Positions 32,841 to 41,280 are shown, counted from the first letter of the stretch. The stretch: DNA of 41,372 bases from an uncultured Clostridia bacterium (GCA_944382895.1 CALWNV010000007.1:1-41372); one strand, 5' to 3'. A program made the numbers and translations. Notes: generated by a model from the letters alone, not told the origin.

Positions 32841-33380
32841 TTACGGTTTTATAAGTGAAAATGTGACTATGACATCGCCGTTCCCTAAAACGGAAAGAAG
32901 CTGATTTTTCGTGACATTTTCTATTTTCCCAAGTTTTGTGAATGTCCATGAATTTGTATCATAGTAAATTGTAATATAGTTTCCGTTATATAAAATGACA
33001 TCTCCGGGAACGGTCGTTATCTTCGAGTCATTCCTTTGTAAATCAAAACCGAGTTCCCCGACTTTTTCAAAGTTGCCGTAATCGTGCATAGTAATGGTTA
33101 AATCGTTTTTTACAAGCTTTTTTTTGAACTCTTCTGCAGCGGGGGAGTTTTCAAATTTTGCTGTAAAAGTCACCCCGTTGGCTGTTATATATAATAAATT
33201 ATCCTGCATAGTTTCATCTTCTTTGTATTCATTTGTTTTTCCCAAGACATTTTCCGTGGACGGTGTCGGGTCGGAATTTTCGTTATTGTTTGTGGGCTCC
33301 TTCTCAGGTCGGTTTACCCCACAGGAGTATAACGAAATTATAATAAAAAAAGCGGGGAACAGTATAAACAATTTTTTCAT
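32841..33380 (-). CDS. lipoprotein with a cyclophilin-like domain
   Basis: A 179-residue predicted lipoprotein. MKKLFILFPAFFIIISLYSC gives a signal peptide with lipobox Cys at 20, followed by a low-complexity linker rich in E, N, P and T (residues 24-60). The C-terminal domain (about 68-179) has FTAKFENSPAAEEFKKKLV, GELGFDL, PGDVILYNGNYITIYYD and TKLGKI, fitting the bacterial cyclophilin-like (MnmA/Cyclophil_like) family. I start at ATG 33380 because GGAGAA lies upstream and the signal peptide begins there; the frame is open further upstream. Function is unknown. It is 19 bp from the cupin gene. Confidence 0.8.
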   Translation of the reverse strand: MKKLFILFPAFFIIISLYSCGVNRPEKEPTNNNENSDPTPSTENVLGKTNEYKEDETMQDNLLYITANGVTFTAKFENSPAAEEFKKKLVKNDLTITMHDYGNFEKVGELGFDLQRNDSKITTVPGDVILYNGNYITIYYDTNSWTFTKLGKIENVTKNQLLSVLGNGDVIVTFSLIKP

Positions 33381-33435
33381 AATGAAAAATTCTCCGTCAA
33401 AATCGAGATTTATCGTAAACATAAAAAATAATCTT

Positions 33436-34287
33436 TTATTTCCGGGTTTGTTTTGGTATGATTGTGATTTTGCATTCAAAGTTATTGTCATCGCGTATTA
33501 CGGTTTCGACTCCCGGTACGCGTATATTTCCGGAACGCGGGTTTTTTATGCTGATTATCGGGGTCAGGATCTCCGCATCTACATCGGATTTTTCAAAACA
33601 CAGATCAGTGTCTTTCATTTCACAGTTGATAAGTTTTAGGTTTTTACAATAACAAAAAGGTTGAGTCCCTGATATAATGCAATTTTCCATCGTCAGATTT
33701 TCTGAATACCATGCAAGGTATTCTCCCTTTATAACACTGTTTTTAACGGTCACATCAGAAGCGTGCCAAAAAGCATCTTTTGTTTCGAAATCGCAGTTTT
33801 CAAAAACAGCGTTTTTTATGTACTGGAATGAATATTTACCACTAAGTAGAACATTATCAAAAAAAAGATTTTTGGAACGAAGCATAAAATATTCGCTTAC
33901 CGCTTTACTGTCTTTCATTCGTATGTTTATCAAAGACCATCCGAATTCCGGAGAAATGATATCACAATTTTGTATATAGATATCCCTGCATTCCCTCAGC
34001 GCTTTTATTCCGTGAAGTTTTGATGAAATTATTTCAATGTTATCGGAATACCATATTGCGGCACGGCAGAAATCGGTCATTTCGGAGCCTGAAATCTTTA
34101 ATTTGTTTACATGCCAGAAAGGATATCTTAAATTAAAAAAACATTTGTCCGCAAATATATCGGAAGATTCTTTGAAAGCGCTTTCTCCGTCGGCAGGCCC
34201 GTCAAAAGAACAGTTCCTGATGGTGACTTTGCTGCATCCGTAAAAAGCCCGTTCCTCATCAAAGGTCTGGTTTTCAATCAATTCCAT
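33436..34287 (-). CDS. DUF3737 family right-handed beta-helix protein
   Basis: A 283-residue cytoplasmic protein made of repeating beta-strand coils with N-C/F patterns (IRNCSFDGPADGESAFKES, IYIQNCDI, AVFENCDFETKDAFW, TMENCIISGTQPF, KLINCEMKDTD). This is the DUF3737 pattern, a pectate-lyase-like fold with no signal peptide. No enzymatic activity is established to my knowledge. GGAGG lies 9 nt before ATG 34287. It overlaps the preceding small gene by 14 nt, so the two are coupled. DUF3737 genes often accompany flavodoxin, CMD and LysR genes in Clostridia, as here. Confidence 0.85.
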   Translation of the reverse strand: MELIENQTFDEERAFYGCSKVTIRNCSFDGPADGESAFKESSDIFADKCFFNLRYPFWHVNKLKISGSEMTDFCRAAIWYSDNIEIISSKLHGIKALRECRDIYIQNCDIISPEFGWSLINIRMKDSKAVSEYFMLRSKNLFFDNVLLSGKYSFQYIKNAVFENCDFETKDAFWHASDVTVKNSVIKGEYLAWYSENLTMENCIISGTQPFCYCKNLKLINCEMKDTDLCFEKSDVDAEILTPIISIKNPRSGNIRVPGVETVIRDDNNFECKITIIPKQTRK

Positions 34288-34525
34288 GGTTACATGCCTC
34301 CTGTTTTTTATTTATACTGCAAACAAGATAGTCCAGGCAGTCAATACAATATTTGGTTTTATGAAAGTTTGTGAGCAATTCATTGCGGTGCTGCGCAAGT
34401 ACATTTAACGCTGCTTTTGTATTACCTTTTTCAAGTTCTGTCATAAATGTATAAATCTGCTCATCACGGCAATTCGCGTCTTTCAGATTCTGGATGATCT
34501 TTTCCCTTGATTTTATTTCTGACAT
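34274..34525 (-). CDS. small helical protein resembling MerR effector tails
   Basis: An 83-residue protein, KIIQNLKDANCRDEQIYTFM, then ALNVLAQHRNELLTNFHKTKYCIDCLDYLV. This pattern is found in small Clostridia proteins and in C-terminal parts of some MerR regulators, but there is no MerR HTH here. The function is unknown. GGAGAG precedes ATG 34525. It is first in the operon 34525 to 32087, behind a promoter that faces the LysR promoter. Confidence 0.7.
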   Translation of the reverse strand: MSEIKSREKIIQNLKDANCRDEQIYTFMTELEKGNTKAALNVLAQHRNELLTNFHKTKYCIDCLDYLVCSINKKQEACNHGID

Positions 34526-34629
34526 AATGCTCTCCGTTGTTTTTTAGTTAAATAAGATTTTCAGGCGTGACTGATTTATTTCTGTTACGAATCAATATGT
34601 TTTCATGCGGAAGATCTTTTATTGTTTTA

Positions 34630-34658
34630 ATTATACATCATATTGTTAAAAATAGCAA
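34630..34658 (-). promoter_or_regulatory. promoter of the DUF3737-cupin operon
   Basis: On the - strand TTGCTA (34658-34653), a 17-nt spacer and TATAAT (34635-34630). It lies in the divergent region with lysR, where a LysR protein would be expected to bind. Confidence 0.65.
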
Positions 34659-34685
34659 ATACTTATAATGAATATTATATCATGC

Positions 34686-34714
34686 TTGACAGGCATTATA
34701 AATCGTTGTATAAT
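34686..34714 (+). promoter_or_regulatory. promoter of lysR
   Basis: TTGACA (34686-34691) and TATAAT (34709-34714), exact consensus with a 17-nt spacer, 24 nt before the lysR start codon. Confidence 0.85.
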
Positions 34715-34737
34715 TCTGTTTGAAAGGAAGATGGGAG

Positions 34738-35622
34738 ATGGAATTGAGAGTAATGGAATATTTTCTTGCTGTTGCGAGAGAACAGAATATTTCGAGGGCG
34801 GCGGAGTCACTGCATTTGACGCAGCCTACTTTATCAAGGCAGTTGAAGGCGTTGGAAGATGAGATAGGGAAACAGTTGATAGTCAGAGGTAAACGAAAGG
34901 TTACACTTACAGAAGAAGGTATGTTCTTTCGTAAACGCGCGGAGGAGATAGTAAGTCTTGCGAAACGGACGGAAATTGAGATGCGGAATTCCGGCCAATA
35001 TATAACAGGAGAAATATATATAGGAACAGGAGAGTCTGATTCAGTCCGAAATATAGTACGCGTTGTAAACTTTATCAGAGAAGAAAACAGCGGTATACAT
35101 TTTCATTTTACAAGCGGTGACGCGTCGGATCTTCTCGACAGACTTGATAACGGCCTTTTTGATTTTTGCATTTTGTTCGGCGATATTGATCAGTCTAAAT
35201 ATGATTATATTGCTTTGCCATATGAGGAAAAATGGGGTGTCCTCATGAGAAAAGATGCAGAACTGTCAGATAAAAAAATAGTGGGAACTTCCGATTTACA
35301 TGATAAACCATTGATACTTTCAAGGCATTCTATGAATCTGACGGGTTTTTTCAAATGGATTGGTAAATCTGCTGAAGAACTTGATATTGTAGGAACATAT
35401 AATCTGGTTTATACTGCCGCTTTGATGGCTGATGAAGGTGCAGGTTATGTTATTGCTCTTGAAAAGCTTGTAAATACAATTGGTACAAACCTTTGTTTTA
35501 AGCCTTTACACCCGGGAAACAAGCTGCGCCTTTATGTGGTATGGAAAAAATATCAGGTCCAGTCAAAAGCTGCGGAAAAATTTATTGACGCATTGAACGG
35601 ATATTTGTCTTGCGGTAAATAA
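34738..35622 (+). CDS. LysR-family transcriptional regulator
   Basis: A 294-residue LysR protein. The winged HTH is at residues 1-60 (MEYFLAVAREQNISRAAESL, HLTQPTLSRQLKALEDEIG), a linker helix follows, and the periplasmic-binding-like effector domain runs from about 90 (GEIYIGTGESDSVRNI). GGAAG and GGGAG precede ATG 34738. It faces the operon 34525-32087 and precedes flavin reductase and nitroreductase genes; by the usual LysR arrangement it most likely controls the divergent operon. The effector is unknown. Confidence 0.93.
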   Translation: MELRVMEYFLAVAREQNISRAAESLHLTQPTLSRQLKALEDEIGKQLIVRGKRKVTLTEEGMFFRKRAEEIVSLAKRTEIEMRNSGQYITGEIYIGTGESDSVRNIVRVVNFIREENSGIHFHFTSGDASDLLDRLDNGLFDFCILFGDIDQSKYDYIALPYEEKWGVLMRKDAELSDKKIVGTSDLHDKPLILSRHSMNLTGFFKWIGKSAEELDIVGTYNLVYTAALMADEGAGYVIALEKLVNTIGTNLCFKPLHPGNKLRLYVVWKKYQVQSKAAEKFIDALNGYLSCGK

Positions 35623-35666
35623 GATGCTTTATAGAAGTATGTAATACGGAGGATTCTATTGTTGTA

Positions 35667-35695
35667 TTGCATATTGTATCAAAATATGTTATAAT
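35667..35695 (+). promoter_or_regulatory. promoter of the flavin reductase-nitroreductase pair
   Basis: TTGCAT (35667-35672) and TATAAT (35690-35695) with a 17-nt spacer. The leader is about 100 nt, AT-rich, with no clear structure. Confidence 0.7.
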
Positions 35696-35804
35696 ATATT
35701 AAACAAATATTATTGATTCTATAAAAAATAATTTATTTATCTGTGATTATTAAAGTTATGATTGGAAAATATCAGTTATTATTTTTTATAAAAGGAGAAT
35801 TGAT

Positions 35805-36362
35805 ATGCGTAAAAATTTCGGTGCGAAACCTTGGTGCTATCCTCAGCCGGTTTTGATGATCGCATCTTATGACGAGGACGGAAATCCGGATATAATGAAT
35901 GCTGCGTGGGGTGGTATCAGCGGAGATGCGGAGATATCTGTTTGTCTCAGCGAAGGGCATAAAACCGTTAAAAACATTTTGAAAAAGAAAGCGTTTACAA
36001 TCAGTATAGCTGACAAAGATCATGTAACGGAGTGTGATTATGTCGGTATTGTTTCCGCAAATGATGTTCCGGATAAGTTTGTAAAAGCGGGTTTTCATGC
36101 TGTAAAGTCTGAATTTGTAGATGCCCCGGTCGTGGAAGAACTGTTTTTGTGTCTTGAATGTAAAATGAAGGATTATGACAGGAAAACCGGTATTTTGACC
36201 GGAGAGATAATAAATGTAAGCGCTGACGATAGAATTTTGACCGATGGAAAAATTGATCCTGAAAAACTTTGTCCGATTACATTTGATCCGGTAAATCATA
36301 AATATTTGACGCTTGGAAAGAATATAGGAAATGCGTTCAGTGCAGGATTAGCTTTGAAATGA
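35805..36362 (+). CDS. flavin reductase-like FMN-binding protein
   Basis: A 185-residue split-barrel flavoprotein. QPVLMIASYDEDGNPDIMNAAW, VCLSEGHKTVKNI, AFTISIADKDH and VDAPVVEELFLCLECKM are typical of the flavin reductase-like family of anaerobes, which bind FMN and probably transfer electrons or detoxify oxidants. AAAAGGAG lies 7 nt before the ATG. It is followed 53 bp on by the nitroreductase, so the two may be co-expressed. Confidence 0.9.
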   Translation: MRKNFGAKPWCYPQPVLMIASYDEDGNPDIMNAAWGGISGDAEISVCLSEGHKTVKNILKKKAFTISIADKDHVTECDYVGIVSANDVPDKFVKAGFHAVKSEFVDAPVVEELFLCLECKMKDYDRKTGILTGEIINVSADDRILTDGKIDPEKLCPITFDPVNHKYLTLGKNIGNAFSAGLALK

Positions 36363-36415
36363 CTAAAGGCAAGAGTTATATGTTCTTGTAAAATATAGAA
36401 ACGGAGAAGGCTATT

Positions 36416-36934
36416 ATGGATGCTTTATATAATATGCTTACAAGGAGAAGTATCAGAAAGTATAAACCCGATATGGTACCGGAGGAAATATTGGAAAAAA
36501 TTATTGAAGTCGGAACATACGCAGCAACAGGCAGGGGCTTGCAGTCGCCGATTATAATAGCGGTAACGGATAAAAAAATGCGCGACAGGCTTTCCGCGCT
36601 TAATGCTTCGATTATGGGAACGGACGCCGATCCTTTTTACGGTGCTCCCGTTGTTCTGATTGTGCTTGCCGATAAATCGGTCAGGACGTATTTATACGAC
36701 GGAAGTCTTGTTATGGGTAATTTGATGAATGCCGCGCATGCGTTTGGTATTTCAAGCTGTTGGATTCATCGTGCTAAAGAAGAATTTGAAAGCCGGGAAG
36801 GGAAAAAAATACTTGATGATTTGGGTATAACGGGGGATTACGAGGGTATAGGTCATTGTATTTTAGGATACTCTGATTGTCCTGACCCTGTCCCCCGAGA
36901 GCGTAAGAAAAATTATGTTTATTATATAAAATAA
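36416..36934 (+). CDS. nitroreductase family protein
   Basis: A 172-residue FMN enzyme of the nitroreductase fold. RRSIRKYKPDMVPEEILEKIIEVGTYAAT is the N-terminal FMN-binding pattern, with YGAPVVLIVLADKS and LVMGNLMNAAHAFGISSCWIHRAKE in the middle and GHCILGYSD near the end. It probably reduces quinones, nitro compounds or flavins with NAD(P)H. GGAGAAGG precedes the ATG. Confidence 0.92.
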   Translation: MDALYNMLTRRSIRKYKPDMVPEEILEKIIEVGTYAATGRGLQSPIIIAVTDKKMRDRLSALNASIMGTDADPFYGAPVVLIVLADKSVRTYLYDGSLVMGNLMNAAHAFGISSCWIHRAKEEFESREGKKILDDLGITGDYEGIGHCILGYSDCPDPVPRERKKNYVYYIK

Positions 36935-37007
36935 AACATTATTTATTTTTGTGTATATTTGTTAATTTCGGTATTCGGAAGATATAGGTGAATTATTTTT
37001 TGCAAAA

Positions 37008-37035
37008 TTGACATATCAGTTAATATATTTATTAT
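37008..37035 (+). promoter_or_regulatory. promoter of the peroxiredoxin gene
   Basis: TTGACA (37008-37013) and TATTAT (37030-37035) with a 16-nt spacer. The AT-rich sequence around the -10 does not give a clear PerR box. Confidence 0.65.
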
Positions 37036-37062
37036 ACGAAACAAAAAAGGAGAATATTATAT

Positions 37063-37521
37063 ATGCTTGATGTAGGTGCAAAAGCTCCGGGTTTTACTTT
37101 GAATGATAAAGATGGGAATGCGGTTTCTTTGTCTGAGTTCAAAGGGAAAAAAGTTGTATTGTATTTCTATCCGCGGGATAATACTCCGGGGTGTACGAGA
37201 CAGGCTTGTGCTTTTGCCGCGGTTTATGAATCATTCAGAAAAAAAGATGTAGTTATCATAGGGATAAGTAAAGATAGCGAAGTTTCTCATTTGAAATTTT
37301 CCGAAAAGTATAATCTTCCGTTTATTCTTCTTTCCGATCCGGGTCTTCAGGTTATAAAAATGTATGGTGTATGGCAGGAAAAGAAGCTTTACGGGAAGCT
37401 TTCAATGGGAATTATACGTACTACGTATATCATTGATGAGAATGGGGTGATCGAAAAGGTTATGCCAAAAGTCAAACCCGATACAAATGCTTTGGAGATA
37501 CTTGAATATTTAGGTGAATGA
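37063..37521 (+). CDS. bcp: thioredoxin-dependent peroxiredoxin (BCP/PrxQ type)
   Basis: A 152-residue peroxiredoxin that reduces hydrogen peroxide and organic hydroperoxides. YPRDNTPGCTRQAC shows the peroxidatic Cys and a resolving Cys five residues later, the alpha-2 PrxQ arrangement. GKLSMGIIRTTYIIDENG is the conserved later segment. AAAAGGAG precedes the ATG. It stands after flavin reductase and nitroreductase, which suggests a small redox-stress group next to the LysR gene, though it has its own promoter. Confidence 0.94.
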   Translation: MLDVGAKAPGFTLNDKDGNAVSLSEFKGKKVVLYFYPRDNTPGCTRQACAFAAVYESFRKKDVVIIGISKDSEVSHLKFSEKYNLPFILLSDPGLQVIKMYGVWQEKKLYGKLSMGIIRTTYIIDENGVIEKVMPKVKPDTNALEILEYLGE

Positions 37522-37632
37522 ATCTTTTTAAGAAATAACTGCATTCATATATATTAAACTTAATTATTATTTGCAAAATTTATCTCGTGTATTTGTTTTT
37601 GTGACATGTTTAGTTTTGGGGGAAGATTTTAT

Positions 37633-39387
37633 ATGTCATTTTTAAGTATGGCAGGTCGTTTTTTACTGTTTTTTTTGTCTTTCGGAGGTTATATTTTATG
37701 GCTTAAAGAGCGTTTTTGTCTTAAACCTGAGTTTGCTCCTGTTGTCATATGTTCCGGAATAGGCTCTATTATTTTTCTGGCAGGGATATTGAATATCCTG
37801 CCGTTAACGGTTATTTTATTGTTTTTATTTGGGCTGTTCCAGCTGAGGCGTCTTGTAAAGATAAAAAAATATCTTTCAGATCGTAGGTTTATTATATTAT
37901 CTGTTATTTTCGGGATTTGCTGCGTATATTTTGCTTTCTATATGCGCGGTATTATGTTTACACACTATGATAATTTTTCACACTGGGCGGTGGCAGCTAA
38001 GGAGATATTACGTACAGATAATTTCCCGAACTTTGAGTCGGGACTTATCAATTTTCAGGCTTATCCATTAGGAAGTGCGGGTTTTATATATTATGTATGT
38101 AAAATAATAGGTGATACTGAAGGATGCATGGCTTTTGCCCAGTGCTTGATCCTTATAAGCTGTGTTTTTGTTTTCTTTGCTTTTCTGAATAAGAAAAACA
38201 TATATTTATTATTCTTGCTTTTCATAAGTGGGCTGTATTTTTTTACGGCAAATATTTTTATAACAGACCTTCTTGTAGATACGATGATTCCGCTGCTTGG
38301 CCTGGCATCTGTGGCGATTGCCTATTATTATAGATATTGTATGAATAAGGCTGTTTTGTTTACGGCTCCTGTCTTTATATTTTTGGTATGTGTAAAAAAC
38401 AGTAGTATATATTTTTGGATTGTCGGTTTGCTTTTTATTTTTTATATTTCTTTCAAACACAGAAATATAAAACAGATACTCAAACCGTTTTTACTTATAT
38501 CCGTACTTCTTCCGTCAGGTATTATATATTTGTGGAATAGACATGTAAATTACGTTTTTTCGAATGCGATGAGCTCTAAGCACGCAATGTCCTTAGGAAG
38601 TTATTTAGGTATTTTTCGTGAAAAGACGAAAGATGATATATTCCTTATTATAAAAAATTTTATGGCAAGGACGTTCTCTTTTGATAATGAAGTGATACAG
38701 ATACTGATTCTCAGCTTAGTTATTTTAGCGATAGGTTATTTACTTACACGGAAAAAAGGGAAGAAGTTTTTTTCATGTGTGGAACCGCAGATATTTTTAC
38801 TTTGCATCGGAGTATACTTTGTTTACATGATAAGTTTGCTTTGTATGTATTTATTCTCTATGCATATGTCGGAAGCTGGGTCTATTGATTCATATGAAAG
38901 ATACAGTCAGACAATAGCGTTGTTTATTTATGGAATACTTCTGCTATATATGCTATCCTATTTTCCATTACTTAAAAGCAAAAATATTATTAAAACCATT
39001 TCATATGTCTTGATTTGTGTTATATTTACCGGGTTTTTATGGAATCATCGTAAAAATGTCAAAGATTTGTTTGTTCGCCCGGATTTTTCTGATACACCCA
39101 GATATTATGCTGAATACTTAAAAAAAGAATACGGTATACATGAAGGAAAAAAATATTTTATTTATATGTCTCTGGATCAGAATACGAAAGGCTATTATGA
39201 GTATATGTTTAAATATATGATGAGTTCAACTTGTGTTACTGCCTGGAGTGCGGAGGATTTATATAATGAGGAAGTAGATATATATGATTATGACTATTTG
39301 ATTTTCTGTACTCGGGACGACACGCTGGAAACATTTTTACGAAAAAATGGTCTCTCGTTGACAGATGATGTTATTGTTATTCCATAA
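37633..39387 (+). CDS. polytopic membrane protein, possibly a GT-C type glycosyltransferase
   Basis: A 584-residue protein with roughly 12 hydrophobic segments between residues 5 and 470 and a soluble C-terminal domain of about 115 residues. After the third or fourth membrane segment comes a large loop with FTHYDNFSHWAVAAKEIL, whose Asp and Trp-containing pattern resembles the first external loop of GT-C glycosyltransferases (PMT/ArnT-like). I therefore suggest a sugar or lipid-linked transfer role, but no family assignment is certain. GGGGGAAG lies 9 nt before ATG 37633, better than the ATG at 37606. Confidence 0.7.
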   Translation: MSFLSMAGRFLLFFLSFGGYILWLKERFCLKPEFAPVVICSGIGSIIFLAGILNILPLTVILLFLFGLFQLRRLVKIKKYLSDRRFIILSVIFGICCVYFAFYMRGIMFTHYDNFSHWAVAAKEILRTDNFPNFESGLINFQAYPLGSAGFIYYVCKIIGDTEGCMAFAQCLILISCVFVFFAFLNKKNIYLLFLLFISGLYFFTANIFITDLLVDTMIPLLGLASVAIAYYYRYCMNKAVLFTAPVFIFLVCVKNSSIYFWIVGLLFIFYISFKHRNIKQILKPFLLISVLLPSGIIYLWNRHVNYVFSNAMSSKHAMSLGSYLGIFREKTKDDIFLIIKNFMARTFSFDNEVIQILILSLVILAIGYLLTRKKGKKFFSCVEPQIFLLCIGVYFVYMISLLCMYLFSMHMSEAGSIDSYERYSQTIALFIYGILLLYMLSYFPLLKSKNIIKTISYVLICVIFTGFLWNHRKNVKDLFVRPDFSDTPRYYAEYLKKEYGIHEGKKYFIYMSLDQNTKGYYEYMFKYMMSSTCVTAWSAEDLYNEEVDIYDYDYLIFCTRDDTLETFLRKNGLSLTDDVIVIP

Positions 39388-39441
39388 GTTAATAATTTAT
39401 AATGGTATGTGGTGTTTGTAAGTTTATAAGGTGGCGTTGTT

Positions 39442-39732
39442 ATGAATGATAAAAAGATTGTTGTCAAAATAATAACTTTTTTATTATTATTTACGGTTAG
39501 TATCTCATTATGTTTTTGTGGTGCGACTAATACAAACGGCATAAATTACATTAAAAAAACATTAATAAATATGAATGAATGGTCTTCTTGTATACGATTG
39601 GCGGACAAACTGTCAAATATGATTGTTTCAAAGTTTACGAATACCGAAAGAACCAGATATATGATACAGAATGATTCAGTGAAAATTGTTCAAAACACTG
39701 CTTTGGGAAATACCGCTTATGTTTTCTCATAA
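39442..39732 (+). CDS. small exported or membrane-anchored protein, possibly truncated
   Basis: A 96-residue frame after AAGGTGG, beginning MNDKKIVVKIITFLLLFTVSISLCFC, a signal-peptide-like or anchor helix. The remainder (INYIKKTLINMNEWSSCIRL, FTNTERTRYMIQNDSVKIVQ) matches nothing I know. Hydrophobic coding-like sequence continues in another frame to 39892 (IIFLDFVIIPIVFIIYDKN). That could mean a frameshifted remnant of a longer protein. Low certainty. Confidence 0.4.
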   Translation: MNDKKIVVKIITFLLLFTVSISLCFCGATNTNGINYIKKTLINMNEWSSCIRLADKLSNMIVSKFTNTERTRYMIQNDSVKIVQNTALGNTAYVFS

Positions 39733-40093
39733 AAAGGGTTGCCGCTTTATTATATTTTTGGATTTTGTTATAATTCCGATAGTTTTTATTATTTATGATA
39801 AAAATTATAATTATTTTACTTCTCGCTTATATTCAAACTTATCTATTTTATTTCTTTTGAACCTTCCGTTTCGATTTTCCCAGGCTCTTTAGTGCTCTAA
39901 TAAGTTGCTGACACTTCTTGTTTCGTGTTCGGCAATATTACGTATTTTTTCTAAATATTTATCTTTTTATATTAAAGGTGTTTTATTTGTCGGCATATTA
40001 GTTCCTCTCTAATAACAGTATAATAATATTATATATAGTATCATGTCGTTTTTTTAAATATACATAAACTGTTTAATAACAGTTACTTAATTA
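39733..40093 (+). other. AT-rich intergenic stretch
   Basis: No convincing gene. The first 160 nt hold a hydrophobic frame that may be debris of the preceding ORF. The rest is very AT-rich, with TAATAACAGT repeated at 40012 and 40073. Confidence 0.4.
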
Positions 40094-40122
40094 TTGAATG
40101 TTTTTATTTTTTGTTGTATAAT
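40094..40122 (+). promoter_or_regulatory. promoter of the two-HTH protein gene
   Basis: TTGAAT (40094-40099) and TATAAT (40117-40122) with a 17-nt spacer, 46 nt before the start codon. Confidence 0.7.
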
Positions 40123-40167
40123 ATTAAAAGTAAAAAAAATAGTTTATTAAATAAGGAAGGGAAAAAA

Positions 40168-40815
40168 ATGCTCAAAGATGTTTCGTATAGTGTACTAAAA
40201 GAAGATGAACGTGCATATAAAATAATGCTTTTGAAAGATCAGGATGGATATAATTTTAGTGATATTGCGAAAGAATTTGATCTCTCTTTGGCAAGAGTAA
40301 CTCAGATATACCGTCGTTTGAAAATCAGACAGATACGCCTGTATATAAATCATATTTCCGTGGCTCTCGGATATGACAGCGTTTCACGGGTTGAAAAAAT
40401 ATATAATGATGCGGCAGATTTCTATAGAGATTACTCTTATGAATGTGCGTATCTGGAAAATGAGTATAAAGAGATATTGGCTGAGTATAGGGCGGGCGAA
40501 CCAGGAATGCCTGAACAGTTTGTCAAATCAATGCCTCCGTTTAAACGGGAACTGGGCGAAAAAGCAATCAGTCGCATTATTGAGATGCGAGAAAAAGAAA
40601 ACGAGACATTTGATGATATTGCGAAAAAAATGCATATAACTCGTACGAAGGCTAAATATACATATGATTCCTATTATCATGCTCGTGTATTGTGTTTGGC
40701 GCGACAACTTGCGGACAAAACAGATGACAGTAAGAAAAAGGCGGCTATTTTTGATTATTGCTTCAAAAATAATTTTTCTCCTAAAAAGAGGTATGAAATG
40801 CTTATAAAGAAGTGA
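40168..40815 (+). CDS. protein with two sigma-70 region 4-like HTH motifs
   Basis: A 215-residue cytoplasmic protein with no recognised name. Residues about 12-50 (ERAYKIMLLKDQDGYNFSDI, AKEFDLSLARVTQIYRRL) and about 150-190 (MREKENETFDDIAKKMHI, TRTKAKYTYDSYYHAR) both read as sigma region 4/helix-turn-helix units, separated by a charged helical middle. It could be a DNA-binding regulator. ATG 40168 follows AAGGAAGGGA; the longer frame from 40111 runs back into the promoter. It stands alone, closed by the terminator at 40930-40970. Confidence 0.7.
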   Translation: MLKDVSYSVLKEDERAYKIMLLKDQDGYNFSDIAKEFDLSLARVTQIYRRLKIRQIRLYINHISVALGYDSVSRVEKIYNDAADFYRDYSYECAYLENEYKEILAEYRAGEPGMPEQFVKSMPPFKRELGEKAISRIIEMREKENETFDDIAKKMHITRTKAKYTYDSYYHARVLCLARQLADKTDDSKKKAAIFDYCFKNNFSPKKRYEMLIKK

Positions 40816-40929
40816 TTCGGATATAACAGAAAAATTTTACGGAAAATTCGTAGTGTAAAATTATATTATTGTCGGAGTGTTTTTTAAGTGTATTTTTTTG
40901 TTGATTGATTATGTTTCAATACCGATAAT

Positions 40930-40970
40930 AAAAATGACAGGGTGATTATTTTAGTTTCCCTGTCATTTTT
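40930..40970. terminator. bidirectional terminator, third unit of the repeat array
   Basis: AAAAATGACAGGG (40930-40942) pairs exactly with CCCTGTCATTTTT (40958-40970) around a 15-nt loop. It can end the HTH gene on the + strand and the degenerate repeat unit at 41006-41025 on the - strand. Confidence 0.88.
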
Positions 40971-41005
40971 ATTATATGACTCTATTATCTCTCTCCCCAA
41001 ATCAA

Positions 41006-41025
41006 GCCTAAAAAAGATGCAGACG
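41006..41025 (-). repeat. degenerate third copy of the repeat
   Basis: Reads GCCTAAAAAAGATGCAGACG on the + strand, close to the two exact copies downstream (the AAAAAGATGC core is identical). Like them it is followed on the - strand by an intrinsic terminator (40970-40930). Confidence 0.55.
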
Positions 41026-41046
41026 TTATTGCGGGTATCTAAGCTT

Positions 41047-41080
41047 AAAAAAAACCGGAGCAGATTTGTCTCCAGGTTTT
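41047..41080 (-). terminator. terminator after repeat copy 1
   Basis: AAAACC/GGTTTT (41051-41056 with 41075-41080) and GGAG/CTCC (41057-41060 with 41070-41073) form a stem with one bulge. On the - strand it is followed by eight T's (41054-41047). Confidence 0.8.
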
Positions 41081-41090
41081 GCCTGTCCAG

Positions 41091-41110
41091 GGGACTGAAA
41101 AAGATGCCGA
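41091..41110 (-). repeat. repeat copy 1
   Basis: GGGACTGAAAAAGATGCCGA on the + strand, identical to 41191-41210 exactly 100 bp away. Both copies are also preceded on the + strand by TTGCCTGT. Confidence 0.85.
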
Positions 41111-41140
41111 CATCGGCGCGAGCGTCTTATTCAGATAAAT

Positions 41141-41176
41141 AAAAAAGCCCCCAAACGCAAACTGCGTCTCGAGGCT
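41141..41176 (-). terminator. terminator after repeat copy 2
   Basis: AGCC/GGCT (41146-41149 with 41173-41176) and inner ACGCA/TGCGT (41155-41159 with 41163-41167). On the - strand six T's follow (41146-41141). Confidence 0.8.
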
Positions 41177-41190
41177 GTTGCCTGTAATGA

Positions 41191-41210
41191 GGGACTGAAA
41201 AAGATGCCGA
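41191..41210 (-). repeat. repeat copy 2
   Basis: Identical 20-mer to copy 1. It lies on the - strand shortly after the tRNA-Pro terminator. Confidence 0.85.
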
Positions 41211-41243
41211 ACTAATTGGTCGAGCAATCAAACATAAAAAATA

Positions 41244-41275
41244 ACGCTGAACCCAAAACAAATTGGGTCCAGCGT
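41244..41275 (-). terminator. terminator of tRNA-Pro
   Basis: ACGCTG (41244-41249) with CAGCGT (41270-41275) and inner ACCCAA/TTGGGT. On the - strand it is followed by TTATTTTTTATG, 6 nt after the tRNA 3' end. Confidence 0.85.
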
Positions 41276-41280
41276 CACGC

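Noticed and set aside
39686..39892. A separate 68-residue membrane protein gene
   Set aside because: It overlaps the preceding ORF, has no ribosome site and reads as compositionally driven hydrophobic sequence; it may be debris of a longer gene.
41045..41227. A 60-residue protein on the - strand
   Set aside because: It runs through both repeat copies and their terminators; the peptide repeats only because the DNA repeats, and it has no ribosome site.
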